Assembly: GCA_934561555.1 (NCBI GenBank)
Contig: CAKTGQ010000003.1
Coordinates: forward strand, 62,001-126,000
Source: an uncultured Faecalibacterium sp.
GTDB lineage: Bacteria; Bacillota; Clostridia; Oscillospirales; Ruminococcaceae
Length of the DNA: 64,000 nt
Reading direction: 5' to 3'
The notes under the pieces are model-generated. The model did not search any database, was not told where the DNA came from, and saw nothing but the letters and a program-made list of their open reading frames with translations. Both the position numbers and the translations under genes were made by a program. Each line of letters starts with the position of its first letter. Within the stretch, counting starts at the first letter, position 1. Shown here piece after piece: positions 7,299-15,771 of this stretch.

Positions 7299-8324
7299 TT
7301 ATGCCGCGGGCTGCTCTGCGGCAGGCTGGGGATCAGCGGTCACCGTAAAGGTGCGGCTGATGCTGCTGCAGGAGTAGTTGCCCCCTGCCTTTGCGATCTG
7401 GGTGTAGATGCCGGGCTCGGTGGGCACGCCGTTTGTTTTGCTGCTGAAGCACAGGAAGGTCTTTTTCTTATAAGTGTAGCTCACCTTGCCGTTTTCAGCC
7501 ACCTGTCCGTCCGAGAGGATCTTGGCGGTAAGATCGGTGTTTTGCAGCTGGGAGACGGTCATGCTGGCCGGGGCATCCGCTGCCCAGCTCAGGCTGACGT
7601 TTTCCGTCTTGGGCTTGATCTTGAACATGGCAAACCCGGCGGCGTTGATATCGCTGCTTTCCAGCGCGATGGCTCCGGCAAAGTACTTGCCGCTGTCCTT
7701 GGGCTGCTCGTCCAGATAGATGCGGCTCAGCGCACCCTCGGGCAGATACTTGCGGATCAGGCTCAGCGCCAGCTTCATGCCGTTGGAAACGTTCTTCACG
7801 GTGGTCAGGTAGCCGGCAGGGACAAAGAAGCTTACGGTGTCCATCACCGACACTACCTCGTCTGCCACCCGCAGCAGCACGCTGACATCATTGCCGTCGA
7901 TCAGCTGCTTGAGATAGCTGTATACGTTAAATTCCTCAGTCTGATCCGGGGTCTGGGACATTTTTTTAGGCAGGGGGATCAGCTTGAGCAAAGTGCGCAG
8001 CTTCTCCGAGATCATCAGGGTCACATAGCCGTAGGCTTCGCCGCTGGTGCCCAGCACCACAGCAATATACTGGGTGTTCTCGGGTCTGGTTTCCACCTCC
8101 AGCTTATAATCGGAGCCGTAGACAAGGTTGCCGGTCGCCCTGATGCGGATGCTGACGATATCATTTTCATCCTCCACCGCAGTCAGCTCTGCGGCATCGG
8201 GCAGCTCCTCGCTGACAGCAGCAGTGCTTTCCGGCTGCTGGGCTGCCGCCGAGGCAGGCATTGCCAGCACACCAAGCATCATGCTGACCGCAAGCAGGAG
8301 CGAGATCCATCGTTTGGCCTTCAT
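7299..8324 (-). CDS. Secreted protein of unknown function
   Basis: A 341-residue exported protein not recognised as a family member. A clear Sec signal peptide covers residues 1-29 (K-R-W-I-S, hydrophobic core, A-S-A-A cleavage site). The mature part looks like two beta-rich regions separated by a predicted helical stretch near residues 125-180. The C-terminal 90 residues resemble Ig-like or bacterial adhesion modules (a T-V-S-Q-L-Q-N-T-D-L-T-A segment, then G-K-V-S-Y-T-Y-K-K-K-T), and the end is A/P/Q-rich. The start at 8324 is set by AAAGGAGG. It has its own promoter and terminator. A surface or matrix role is inference. Confidence 0.65.
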   Translation of the reverse strand: MKAKRWISLLLAVSMMLGVLAMPASAAAQQPESTAAVSEELPDAAELTAVEDENDIVSIRIRATGNLVYGSDYKLEVETRPENTQYIAVVLGTSGEAYGYVTLMISEKLRTLLKLIPLPKKMSQTPDQTEEFNVYSYLKQLIDGNDVSVLLRVADEVVSVMDTVSFFVPAGYLTTVKNVSNGMKLALSLIRKYLPEGALSRIYLDEQPKDSGKYFAGAIALESSDINAAGFAMFKIKPKTENVSLSWAADAPASMTVSQLQNTDLTAKILSDGQVAENGKVSYTYKKKTFLCFSSKTNGVPTEPGIYTQIAKAGGNYSCSSISRTFTVTADPQPAAEQPAA

Positions 8325-8360
8325 ACGAAAACCTCCTTTATTGTTTGGTATCATACTCAC

Positions 8361-8389
8361 ATTTTACCGCAAAATAATCCTAGGGTCAA
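8361..8389 (-). promoter_or_regulatory. Promoter of the secreted-protein gene
   Basis: Minus strand TTGACC (8384-8389), 17 bases, TAAAAT (8361-8366), about 37 bases before the start codon. Confidence 0.6.
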
Positions 8390-8473
8390 TAACGGGATTC
8401 AAGCATCTAAAGCGGCAGCGCTGCCGGGTACCGCGGCCCATTCGCACAGAACATTTCAAATCTTTCTCTGCAC

Positions 8474-8503
8474 TGGACAATCACCCCCTGTTCGCGGTAT
8501 ACT
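8474..8503 (+). promoter_or_regulatory. Promoter of the LRR-VWA-MoxR operon
   Basis: TGGACA (8474-8479), 18 bases, TATACT (8498-8503), roughly 39 bases ahead of the first start codon of the operon. Confidence 0.5.
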
Positions 8504-8541
8504 GAAAGCTGAATGAAATGCAGAAAAAACGAGGTCGCAGC

Positions 8542-9642
8542 ATGGTGGAACAGGCAAACGAACTGATATTGGATATCTTGCCCCTTTCGGCACAGACGGC
8601 ACGGCTGGTGCGGGTGTACGGCACAGCGCCCTGTGTGACGCTGCCGGGCACTCTGCCCGCCCCGGCGGGCGGCAGCCTTGCCCTGACCGAGCTGGGCGAT
8701 TATTGCTTTTCCGAAAAGCCCCGCAGCCTGCCTGCGGCAGATGCCCTCTGCCGCTATGCAGTAGGCGCAGACGGCACGGTGCGGCTGACCCGGGCATTCG
8801 GGCAGGCGGTGGAGCAAAAGCCCGCCCGCCGGTATGATTTTGATTTTGACGCCCCGGCAGCGGACGAAGAAGAACTGCACCCGGTGTGCGGCAGCTTTCT
8901 GGAGGAAGTCACCCTGCCGGACAGCGTACAGGTCATTGGCAGCTGTGCCTTTTACAACTGCCGCAGCCTGCGCCTGCTCACGGTGGGCAGCGGGGGACTG
9001 ACCGTGGGCAGTGATGTGTTTTTGAACTGCTTCGCACTGGAGACCCTGCGGGTGCAGGCCGCGCCGGAGCAGCCCACCGGGCTGTTTGCGCTGGTGAACA
9101 ACATCACCGAGGCGGTGCAGGCGCAGTTCTGGCCCGCCGATGCCGCCGCACCGCTGGCGGCGCTGTGGTATCCTGCCTACTGGGAGGATATCGAGGAGAC
9201 CCCCGCCCACATCCTGCTGCACACCTTTTCCGGGCAGGGATACCATTACAGGCAGTGTTTTCTCGACAATAAATTCCTCCCGGCAGAATACGACGCCATC
9301 TTCCCGCAGGGGCACGACGCCGATGACGCCGCCATTATGGCCATGCTCTGCTTTGCCCGTCTGCGGTATCCATGGCAGCTGACCGAAGCCGCCGCCGGGC
9401 ACTACCGGGCGTTTCTGGCAGCCAACACCGACCGGGTGTTCGCCCGCCTTTTAAAGGCGCAGGACACCGACAGCATCCGCGCCCTGCTGGCGCTGGACGT
9501 GCTGGATAAAGCCGCTTTTGCGTCCGCCGCCGCCCTTGCCGCCAAGGCAGAGAACGCCGCCGCTGCCGCCCTGCTGGCAGATGCGGAACACAAAAAATAT
9601 GCCCCCCAGCCCAAAAAGCAGCGGTACGATTTTGATTTTTGA
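8542..9642 (+). CDS. BspA-like leucine-rich-repeat protein of a MoxR operon
   Basis: A 366-residue cytoplasmic protein with no signal peptide. Residues of about 118-175 contain BspA-type leucine-rich repeats (V-T-L-P-D-S-V-Q-V-I-G-S-C-A-F-Y-N-C followed by another round). The rest is helical and Ala-rich. The sequence R-Y-D-F-D-F occurs twice, near residue 104 and as the last six residues. ATG 8542 is preceded by GAGGT at suitable spacing, and an ATG at 8518 has no good ribosome site. It is the first gene of a three-gene operon with a VWA protein and a MoxR ATPase, so it is probably a partner or adaptor of that pair. Confidence 0.7.
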   Translation: MVEQANELILDILPLSAQTARLVRVYGTAPCVTLPGTLPAPAGGSLALTELGDYCFSEKPRSLPAADALCRYAVGADGTVRLTRAFGQAVEQKPARRYDFDFDAPAADEEELHPVCGSFLEEVTLPDSVQVIGSCAFYNCRSLRLLTVGSGGLTVGSDVFLNCFALETLRVQAAPEQPTGLFALVNNITEAVQAQFWPADAAAPLAALWYPAYWEDIEETPAHILLHTFSGQGYHYRQCFLDNKFLPAEYDAIFPQGHDADDAAIMAMLCFARLRYPWQLTEAAAGHYRAFLAANTDRVFARLLKAQDTDSIRALLALDVLDKAAFASAAALAAKAENAAAAALLADAEHKKYAPQPKKQRYDFDF

Positions 9643-9656
9643 GAGGTGACCACACG

Positions 9657-11087
9657 TTGCCAAAGGAAAAATTTTTCGACCCCCGCAAGCCCTTCCAGTC
9701 CCAGCGGCCGGAGACCCACGAGGAGTGGCAGGCGCGCATGGGCGGCGAGGTGCTGGCGGTGGTGCGCAGCGGGCTGTATCTGGACTTCCGGTTTCTGGAT
9801 ATGGCGCTCAGCGCTCTGACCCCCGCCCCGGACGAGCGCTGCCGGGTGCTGGCTACGGACGGACAGATCCTGTATTACCAGCCGCAGCGCCTGTTGCAGC
9901 TTTATCAGGAAAACCCGAAATATCTCAACCGGTTGTATCTGCACACCATCTTCCACTGCATATTCCGGCATTTGTGGCTGAAAGGCCGCCGCGAGCCGCA
10001 GCTGTGGAGCCTTGCGTGTGATATCGCGGTGGAAAACGTCATCGACAGCTTACAGCGCAAAAGCGTGATGCGCCCGCTGACCTATGTGCGGCAGAACGCC
10101 TACCGGCAGATCACCGCCGAGGAAAAGGTGGTGGCGGCAGCCCCGGTGTACCGCTGGCTCACCCGGCAGACGCCCGGCGTGCTGCGGCAGCTGGAGCGGG
10201 AGTTCGTCACCGATGACCACCGCCTGTGGCCGAAAGATGCCCCGGAGCAGCCCCAGCAGATGCCCACCCCTTTGCCGCAGAAAACGTGGCAGAAGATCGG
10301 CGAGCGGATGCAGACCGAACTGGACCTGCGGGACAAGGAGGCGGGCGAGGGCACCGATGCCTTGAAACAGCAGGTGAAAGCCGCCAACCGCAGCCGCCGC
10401 AGCTACAAGGATTTTCTGCGCCGGTTCTGCGTCCTGCGCGAGGAAGTAAAGCTGGACCCGGACGAGTTCGACCTGAACTTCTACACCTACGGCCTTTCGG
10501 TGTACGGCAACCTGCCCCTCATCGAGCCGCTGGAAAGCCGGGAGAGCAAAAAAATTGAGGAGCTGGCGCTGGTCATCGACACCAGCTACTCTACCTCCGG
10601 CGAGTTGGTGCGCGCCTTTCTGGCCGAGACCTACACCCTGCTGAAGGGGCGGGAGAACTTTTTCCACCGCATGAACCTGCACCTGATTCAGGCCGACAAC
10701 GCCGTGCGGCAGGATATCCTCATCCGTAACGAGGACGAGCTCATCCACGCCATGAACCACTTTGAGCTGCGGGGCGGCGGCGGAACGGACTTCCGCCCGG
10801 CTTTTGAATATGTAAACCAGCTCTGCGCCGAAAAGAAGTTTTCCAACCTGTGCGGCCTGCTGTACTTCACCGACGGCATGGGCACCTACCCGGCGCGCCG
10901 TCCCGGCTACGATACCGCCTTCCTGTTTTTGGGGGAGCGGTTCGACGACGCCAACGTGCCGCCGTGGGCGATGAAGGTGGTACTGGACGAAGAAGAATTT
11001 ACCGGTGCGGCAGCCCGCCCCGCCAGCGCCCTTGCGGACGCTCTGGCCGAGGAGGATGACCTGTACCGCGAGCTGAACAACTCCTGA
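9657..11087 (+). CDS. VWA-like protein with degenerate metallopeptidase domain (DUF2201-type)
   Basis: A 476-residue protein starting at TTG 9657, nine bases after GAGAGGTG, which overlaps the previous stop. The N-terminal domain resembles the DUF2201 putative metallopeptidase, but its zinc motif reads H96-T-I-F-H100-C-I-F-R-H105, so the catalytic Glu of HExxH is Thr. The C-terminal VWA domain keeps a MIDAS-like metal site: D308-T-S-Y-S, a G-G-G-T-D loop near residue 377, and F-T-D-G near 404. VWA proteins paired with MoxR ATPases act as adaptors in assembling or remodelling protein complexes. The client here is unknown. Confidence 0.8.
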   Translation: MPKEKFFDPRKPFQSQRPETHEEWQARMGGEVLAVVRSGLYLDFRFLDMALSALTPAPDERCRVLATDGQILYYQPQRLLQLYQENPKYLNRLYLHTIFHCIFRHLWLKGRREPQLWSLACDIAVENVIDSLQRKSVMRPLTYVRQNAYRQITAEEKVVAAAPVYRWLTRQTPGVLRQLEREFVTDDHRLWPKDAPEQPQQMPTPLPQKTWQKIGERMQTELDLRDKEAGEGTDALKQQVKAANRSRRSYKDFLRRFCVLREEVKLDPDEFDLNFYTYGLSVYGNLPLIEPLESRESKKIEELALVIDTSYSTSGELVRAFLAETYTLLKGRENFFHRMNLHLIQADNAVRQDILIRNEDELIHAMNHFELRGGGGTDFRPAFEYVNQLCAEKKFSNLCGLLYFTDGMGTYPARRPGYDTAFLFLGERFDDANVPPWAMKVVLDEEEFTGAAARPASALADALAEEDDLYRELNNS

Positions 11088-11105
11088 CAAGAGGGGGAAA
11101 ATATT

Positions 11106-12644
11106 ATGAATATCAAACGTGCCAAGGAAGAGATTGAACATACCGTAAAAGCCTACCTTGCCAAGGATGCGCTGGGCGAATACGCCATTCCCGCCATCCG
11201 GCAGCGTCCCATCCTGCTGATGGGGCCTCCGGGCATTGGCAAAACGCAGGTGATGGAGCAGGTAGCCCGGGAGTGCGGGGTGGCGCTGGTGGCCTATACC
11301 ATCACCCATCACACCCGCCAGAGCGCCGTGGGTCTGCCCTTTATCCGGCAGCGCCACTACGGCGATAAGGACGTATCCGTGACCGAGTACACTATGAGCG
11401 AGATCATCGCCAGCATCTACGCCAAAATGGAAGCCACCGGCCTTTCCGAGGGTATTCTGTTCATCGACGAGATCAACTGCGTGTCCGAGACGCTTGCCCC
11501 CACCATGCTGCAATTTTTGCAGTGCAAGACCTTTGGCAATCAGGCTGTGCCTGCGGGCTGGGTCATCGTGGCGGCTGGCAACCCGCCGGAGTATAACAAA
11601 TCCGTCCGGGATTTTGATATCGTAACCCTTGACCGCGTGCGCCGCATGGACATCGAGCCCGATCTGCCGGTGTGGAAGGACTACGCCCGCGCCGCGCACA
11701 TCCACAGCGCCATCCTGAGTTATCTGGAACTGCATCCCCAGAACTTTTACCAGATCAACGCGGACGTGGACGGCACCCAGTTCGTCACCGCCCGAGGCTG
11801 GGAGGATCTTTCCAACCTGCTGGATACCTACGAGGCACTGGGCTTGCAGGCGGACGAGGAACTGATCCGGGAGTATATCCAGCACCCGAAGATCGCCGAG
11901 GACTTCTCGGCCTATCTGGATCTGTACTATAAGTACCGGGACGACTACGGCGTGGAGGAGATCCTTGCCGGGCAGGCAAAGCCCGCCGTGTTCGCACGGC
12001 TGCTGCAAGCCCCCTTTGACGAGCGGCTCAGCCTTGTCAGCCTGCTGCTGGCGGGACTGGACACCCGCTTTACCGCTTCCTTGCAGGCGGATGCTGTGGC
12101 CGATGCCTGCTACGCCTTTTTGCGGGAGACCAAAAAGGCGCTGGCGACCCTGCCGGAGGATATCCCGGACGGCTCTGCAGAGCTGTTCAGCCAGCAGATC
12201 AAGGACTACGAGGCCGAGACCCAGCAAAAGCGCGATGCCGGGCTGCTGGGTAAGGCAGAGCTGACCAACCGTCTGCAGGTGCAGGCCGCGCTGCACCAGT
12301 GGGAGGGCGAACTGCGCCGCGCCAACGCCGCCGGCACGCAGGAGGCCTTTGACCTGTTGCGCGGTCAGTTCGGCGCACTGGCAGACCAGCGTGAGACCGC
12401 CCAAAAGACCGCCGCCGCTGCGCTGGAGGCCGCCTTCGATTTTATGGAGCAGGCCTTTGCGGAAAGTCAGGAGATGGTGGTGTTCGTCACCGAACTTACG
12501 GTGAACCCAGCCTCCCACCAGTTCCTCACCGAGAACGGCTGCGAGCGGTACTTCAAGTACAACAAGGACTTGCTGCTGGATCACCGCAAGGCTGCTTTGC
12601 AGCACGAGCTTGCCGCCGAGCAGCGCCGCCACGGCGGGGTGTAA
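11106..12644 (+). CDS. MoxR-family AAA+ ATPase
   Basis: A 512-residue ATPase. Walker A is G40-P-P-G-I-G-K-T47, Walker B is I-L-F-I-D-E-I-N near residue 121, and sensor 1 is A-A-G-N-P near 158, with an arginine-finger region at D-R-V-R-R near 178. MoxR-type proteins of about 300 residues are usual. This one adds a helical C-terminal extension of about 200 residues, rich in Ala, Glu and Gln and probably partly coiled coil. It follows the VWA gene by 18 bases with its own GAGGGGG site. It is likely a chaperone motor working with the two upstream proteins. Confidence 0.85.
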   Translation: MNIKRAKEEIEHTVKAYLAKDALGEYAIPAIRQRPILLMGPPGIGKTQVMEQVARECGVALVAYTITHHTRQSAVGLPFIRQRHYGDKDVSVTEYTMSEIIASIYAKMEATGLSEGILFIDEINCVSETLAPTMLQFLQCKTFGNQAVPAGWVIVAAGNPPEYNKSVRDFDIVTLDRVRRMDIEPDLPVWKDYARAAHIHSAILSYLELHPQNFYQINADVDGTQFVTARGWEDLSNLLDTYEALGLQADEELIREYIQHPKIAEDFSAYLDLYYKYRDDYGVEEILAGQAKPAVFARLLQAPFDERLSLVSLLLAGLDTRFTASLQADAVADACYAFLRETKKALATLPEDIPDGSAELFSQQIKDYEAETQQKRDAGLLGKAELTNRLQVQAALHQWEGELRRANAAGTQEAFDLLRGQFGALADQRETAQKTAAAALEAAFDFMEQAFAESQEMVVFVTELTVNPASHQFLTENGCERYFKYNKDLLLDHRKAALQHELAAEQRRHGGV

Positions 12645-12654
12645 GGCGCGGAAA

Positions 12655-12775
12655 ACAGTTGAAAATGGCCTCCGCGTGTGCTTTGGCCATGTTTCAAGGA
12701 ATCACATCTTAATTTTTGGGGTTCAGAAACGCCTGTGGGCGTTTCTGAACCCCTTTTCTCACAAGTGGGGACGCA
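12655..12775 (-). repeat. Family A terminator repeat, copy A1
   Basis: It reads, in + strand order, an ATGGCC/GGCCAT hairpin, an A/T-rich link, then GGGGTTCAGAAACGCC paired with GGCGTTTCTGAACCCC around a TGTG loop, then TTTTCTCAC. It starts 11 bases after the moxR stop and should terminate that operon. Confidence 0.75.
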
Positions 12776-12810
12776 AAAAAGGACACCGCACGAAGCGGTG
12801 TCCTCTTTTT
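12774..12810. terminator. Bidirectional terminator between moxR operon and iscU
   Basis: GGACACCGC pairs with GCGGTGTCC around a short loop. The minus strand continues into seven T and the plus strand into CTTTTTT. It mainly serves iscU, which ends at 12825. Confidence 0.8.
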
Positions 12811-12824
12811 TGCTTATGATGGAA

Positions 12825-13268
12825 TCAGTGGCCGCAGCTTTCGCAGTGCTCACAGTCCTCTTCCAGCTTGCCCACGATGGGTTCCGGATCGATGCCCTGA
12901 CGGCGGTAGTAGTCGGACAGAGCAGCCTTGACGGCCTGCTCGGCCAGAACAGAGCAGTGCACCTTGACCGGGGGCAGACCCTCCAGAGCCTCCACAACGG
13001 CCTTGTTGGTCAGCTTCAGTGCCTCGTCCACGGTCTTGCCCTTAATCAGGTCGGTAGCCATGCTGCTGGTGGCAATGGCTGCGCCGCAGCCAAAGGTGAG
13101 GAACTTGACGTCCACGATCACATTGTTCTCGATCTTCAGATACATGCGCATGATGTCGCCGCACTTGGGGTTGCCCACTTCACCCACGCCGTTTGCGTCA
13201 GGCAGCTCACCTACGTTGTGCGGATTTGCGAAATGCTCCATGACCTTGGCACTATACATACTTGCCAT
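12825..13268 (-). CDS. iscU: Iron-sulfur cluster scaffold protein IscU/NifU-like
   Basis: A 147-residue scaffold on which Fe-S clusters are built before transfer to apoproteins. The three cluster-ligand cysteines lie in P-K-C-G-D near residue 43, F-G-C-G-A-A near 69 and H-C-S-V near 112. The C-terminus adds an unusual Cys/His-rich tail (E-D-C-E-H-C-E-S-C-G-H). The ATG at 13268 has GGGAGAG upstream and lies two bases beyond the iscS stop, so the two are translationally close-coupled. An ATG nine bases downstream is a weaker alternative. Confidence 0.9.
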   Translation of the reverse strand: MASMYSAKVMEHFANPHNVGELPDANGVGEVGNPKCGDIMRMYLKIENNVIVDVKFLTFGCGAAIATSSMATDLIKGKTVDEALKLTNKAVVEALEGLPPVKVHCSVLAEQAVKAALSDYYRRQGIDPEPIVGKLEEDCEHCESCGH

Positions 13269-13270
13269 AA

Positions 13271-14488
13271 TTACTGCTCTCCCTTCAGGCTGAACTGGCG
13301 GGCCTTGTTCTGACCCTGCAGCCACATACAACTCATAGCGCGGCGGCGGGGGATGACCTCCTCCAGCACGTCACACAGATATTTTGCTTCTTCCATGGTG
13401 TTCTGCGGGCCAAAGGTGAACCGCATGGAACCGTGGCCGATCTCTTCCGGCAGGCCGATGCTCAGCAGCACATGGCTGGGATCCAGACTGTCGGAGTTGC
13501 AGGCAGAGCCGGTAGAGGCGCAGATGCCGTGCATATCCAGATCCAGCAGGATGGTCTCGCCCTCCAGACCCGGGAAGCTGATGTTCACGTTGCCGGGCAG
13601 ACGGGGTGCGCGGCCGCCGTTCAGGCGTGCTTCCGGGATATTCTTGAGAATGCGGTCGATGACGTAATCCCGCAGTTCCTGCTCGTGTGCCATGCGCTCT
13701 TCCAGATGCGTGGTAGCCATTTCCAGTGCTTTGCCCATACCGGCGATACCGGCCACATTTTCAGTACCGGCGCGGTGGCGGGCTTCCTGACTGCCGCCGT
13801 CGATCAGGTTCTGGGGCCATACGCCCTTGCGGCAGTACAGCACGCCAATGCCCTTGGGGCCGTTGAACTTGTGGGCGCTCATGGACAGCATATCCACGCC
13901 CAGCTCCTTCACGTCCACGGGGATGGCACCCACAGCCTGCACGGCATCGGTGTGCATCCACACGCCGTGCTTGTGGGCGATTTCGGTGATCTCCTTGATG
14001 GGCTGGATGGTGCCGATCTCGTTGTTGGCCATCATGATGCTGACCAGTGCGGTATCGGGACGGATGGCGGCCTCCACGTCCTCGGGGCGGATATAGCCCT
14101 CGGAGGTGGGACGGATATAGGTGACCTCAAAGCCCATGCGCTCCAGCGCAGCCATGCTGTGCATGATGGCGTGATGCTCGAAAGCGCTGGTGATGAGGTG
14201 CTTTTTATTCTGGCGTGCCTTGGTAAAGGCAGTGCCCTTCACCGCCCAGTTGTCGGCCTCGGAGCCGCAGCCGGTGAAGAAGATCTCGGCGGGGGTGGCG
14301 TTGATGGCTTTTGCAACCTGTGCGCGGCCGGTATCCACAAATTCCTTTGCCTCATAGCCGATGCTGTAATGGCTGCTGGGGTTGCCGCAGGCACCGCTGA
14401 GCGCCTGCACCATGACCTCCAGCACCTCCGGTGCACAGGCTGTGGTGGCAGCATTATCTACATAAACCACTTTTTCTGTGTTTTCCAT
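13271..14488 (-). CDS. iscS: Cysteine desulfurase IscS/NifS-like
   Basis: A 405-residue PLP enzyme that takes sulfur from L-cysteine and hands it to IscU. The PLP lysine lies in S-A-H-K-F-N-G-P-K-G near residue 206, and the persulfide-forming Cys in S-T-G-S-A-C-N near 326. The D-N-A-A-T-T start motif is typical. The last 25 residues extend beyond most homologues. It heads a two-gene operon with iscU from a promoter at 14569-14598. No hscAB or ferredoxin genes follow, matching the minimal Firmicute iscSU arrangement. Confidence 0.93.
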   Translation of the reverse strand: MENTEKVVYVDNAATTACAPEVLEVMVQALSGACGNPSSHYSIGYEAKEFVDTGRAQVAKAINATPAEIFFTGCGSEADNWAVKGTAFTKARQNKKHLITSAFEHHAIMHSMAALERMGFEVTYIRPTSEGYIRPEDVEAAIRPDTALVSIMMANNEIGTIQPIKEITEIAHKHGVWMHTDAVQAVGAIPVDVKELGVDMLSMSAHKFNGPKGIGVLYCRKGVWPQNLIDGGSQEARHRAGTENVAGIAGMGKALEMATTHLEERMAHEQELRDYVIDRILKNIPEARLNGGRAPRLPGNVNISFPGLEGETILLDLDMHGICASTGSACNSDSLDPSHVLLSIGLPEEIGHGSMRFTFGPQNTMEEAKYLCDVLEEVIPRRRAMSCMWLQGQNKARQFSLKGEQ

Positions 14489-14568
14489 AAGAATGACCCT
14501 TTCTCATTGAATGCGTGTGCCACAGGGCGGCACCCCCGCACGCACGCGCAGAATCTTTCAACGGATAA

Positions 14569-14598
14569 GTTATACCATATCATTCCCTAGTATGTCAA
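14569..14598 (-). promoter_or_regulatory. Promoter of iscSU
   Basis: Minus strand TTGACA (14593-14598), 18-base spacer, TATAAC (14569-14574), about 80 bases before iscS. The long leader leaves room for control, but I see no clear Rrf2 operator. Confidence 0.5.
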
Positions 14599-14662
14599 TA
14601 GGAATACTGGAACTTCCCGGTTCAAAAGCAGTTTTCTGCACTCCGAAAGCCGGGAAGAACCA

Positions 14663-15094
14663 TTATTTGCCTTTTCCGGTCAGCTTGCCCAGCGCCACCT
14701 TCCACTTGGGGTAGCCCCAGCGCTTATCCTCGGCAAAGTCGTCCGCCAGCTTCCACGGGAACACCCCGCCGTCAAAGTACAGGTTACCGGCTTCGTCTAC
14801 CCGGTCCAGCTTTTTGGGCAGATAGCTCTCGTCGTAGTAGCTCTTGCGGCGGTCCGGCAGCACCCAATGCAGGGTGCCGTCTTCATCCATGCCGGACGCC
14901 CACACGCCGAACACAAAGGTGGCAGCTTCGCCGTAGCAGTGCTGCTCAAAGCGGATAGCGCCATCGTAGTAGAACTTGATGACCTCCAGCGTGCCGGATT
15001 CCTTTTTGCCGTCCCGACCCAAAGTGGGGCGGTAATCCTGCTGGTAACGGCAGCCGCAGTGGCTGCCCGCGAACTCTTTTGCATGGAACGACAT
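14663..15094 (-). CDS. Hypothetical protein, possible small metal-binding protein
   Basis: A 143-residue soluble protein I do not recognise. It begins M-S-F-H-A-K-E-F with H-C-G-C near residue 12 and another H-C near 52. It is rich in aromatic residues and has basic and acidic patches in the second half. It has no signal peptide or membrane segment. AAAGGA lies nine bases before the chosen ATG. It stands alone between iscS and the rhodanese gene on the same strand. A link to sulfur metabolism is suggested only by position. Confidence 0.55.
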   Translation of the reverse strand: MSFHAKEFAGSHCGCRYQQDYRPTLGRDGKKESGTLEVIKFYYDGAIRFEQHCYGEAATFVFGVWASGMDEDGTLHWVLPDRRKSYYDESYLPKKLDRVDEAGNLYFDGGVFPWKLADDFAEDKRWGYPKWKVALGKLTGKGK

Positions 15095-15162
15095 GGCATG
15101 GTTTCCTTTCTGGTATGGTTTTTGTGCTTCTTATTATAGTAAGCAACTTTTTAGAAGGCTCG

Positions 15163-15372
15163 CCCTCTCAGTCAAAGCCTACGGCTTTGCCAGCTCTCCC
15201 AAAGGGAGAGCCAAGAACACTGCCGGAAGCTTTCTCATTGCGCCTAATGCTTTAGTGCCAAACTTTACGGCTTGGCTCTCCCTGAGAGGAAAGACTTCCC
15301 CCGCTCCGGGGGAAGATGTCACCGCAGGTGACAAAAGGGGGAGTCTGGCGCGGGAGCGCCTGAGAGGGTTTC
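15163..15372. repeat. Family B palindromic repeat, copy B1 (long form)
   Basis: It begins CCCTCTCAGTCA, ends GCGCCTGAGAGGG, and has an inner CCAGCTCTCCC...GGGAGAGCC hairpin and a mirrored CTTGGCTCTCCC arm. It is about 50 bases longer than B2 because of an added TTCCCCC/GGGGGAA hairpin. Its right end touches the stop codon of the rhodanese gene. Confidence 0.75.
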
Positions 15373-15694
15373 AAAAATGCCCCTCAAAATCGCCCTCGAT
15401 CTCGTAGGGCCAGCTTAAAATGCCGCCCAAGTCCCGCAGGTCGGTGTAGCCAAGGGCTTCCAGCTTCTGTACGGCGTCGGCGCTGCGGCGTCCGGTGCGG
15501 CAGTATACCAGCCACAGGGCGTTTTTGTCCGGCAGCACCTCGGCGGCACGGTCGATGACCTGTCCCAGTGGCAGCAGCTTTGCCCCCGGGATGTGCCCCA
15601 CGGCGTACTCGTCCGGCTCGCGTACATCCACGGCTACGGCCTTGCCGGAATCCAGCAGACGGATGGCGTCTGCGGCGGTGATCTTTTCTGTCAT
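15371..15694 (-). CDS. Single-domain rhodanese-like sulfurtransferase
   Basis: A 107-residue rhodanese domain. The active-site loop is Y-C-R-T-G-R-R-S near residue 68, with the sulfur-carrying Cys followed by an Arg-rich loop, and the earlier D-V-R-E-P-D-E-Y motif is conserved. Such proteins carry persulfide sulfur for Fe-S cluster or tRNA thiolation chemistry, fitting the nearby iscSU and Rrf2 genes. TGAGGAG precedes the ATG. It is divergent from the Rrf2 gene. The last codons lie right against repeat B1, so the insertion may have trimmed or replaced the original 3' end. Confidence 0.88.
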   Translation of the reverse strand: MTEKITAADAIRLLDSGKAVAVDVREPDEYAVGHIPGAKLLPLGQVIDRAAEVLPDKNALWLVYCRTGRRSADAVQKLEALGYTDLRDLGGILSWPYEIEGDFEGHF

Positions 15695-15771
15695 ACTCTC
15701 ACTCCTCAAAGATAGGTTCTGTTCCATCCTATGATAGCAGACCTTTTTTGTTTGCACAAGAGGTTTCTCCT

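Noticed and set aside
10050..12632. Long minus-strand open frame of 860 codons opposite the VWA and MoxR genes
   Set aside because: It is an antisense shadow of high-GC genes. Its sequence lacks any domain and is rich in His, Gln, Gly and Leu, while the plus-strand frames carry clear Walker and MIDAS motifs.
12655..12775. Family A repeats as a CRISPR array
   Set aside because: Copies are dispersed, about 120 bases long, in both orientations and not separated by uniform spacers. No cas gene is present.
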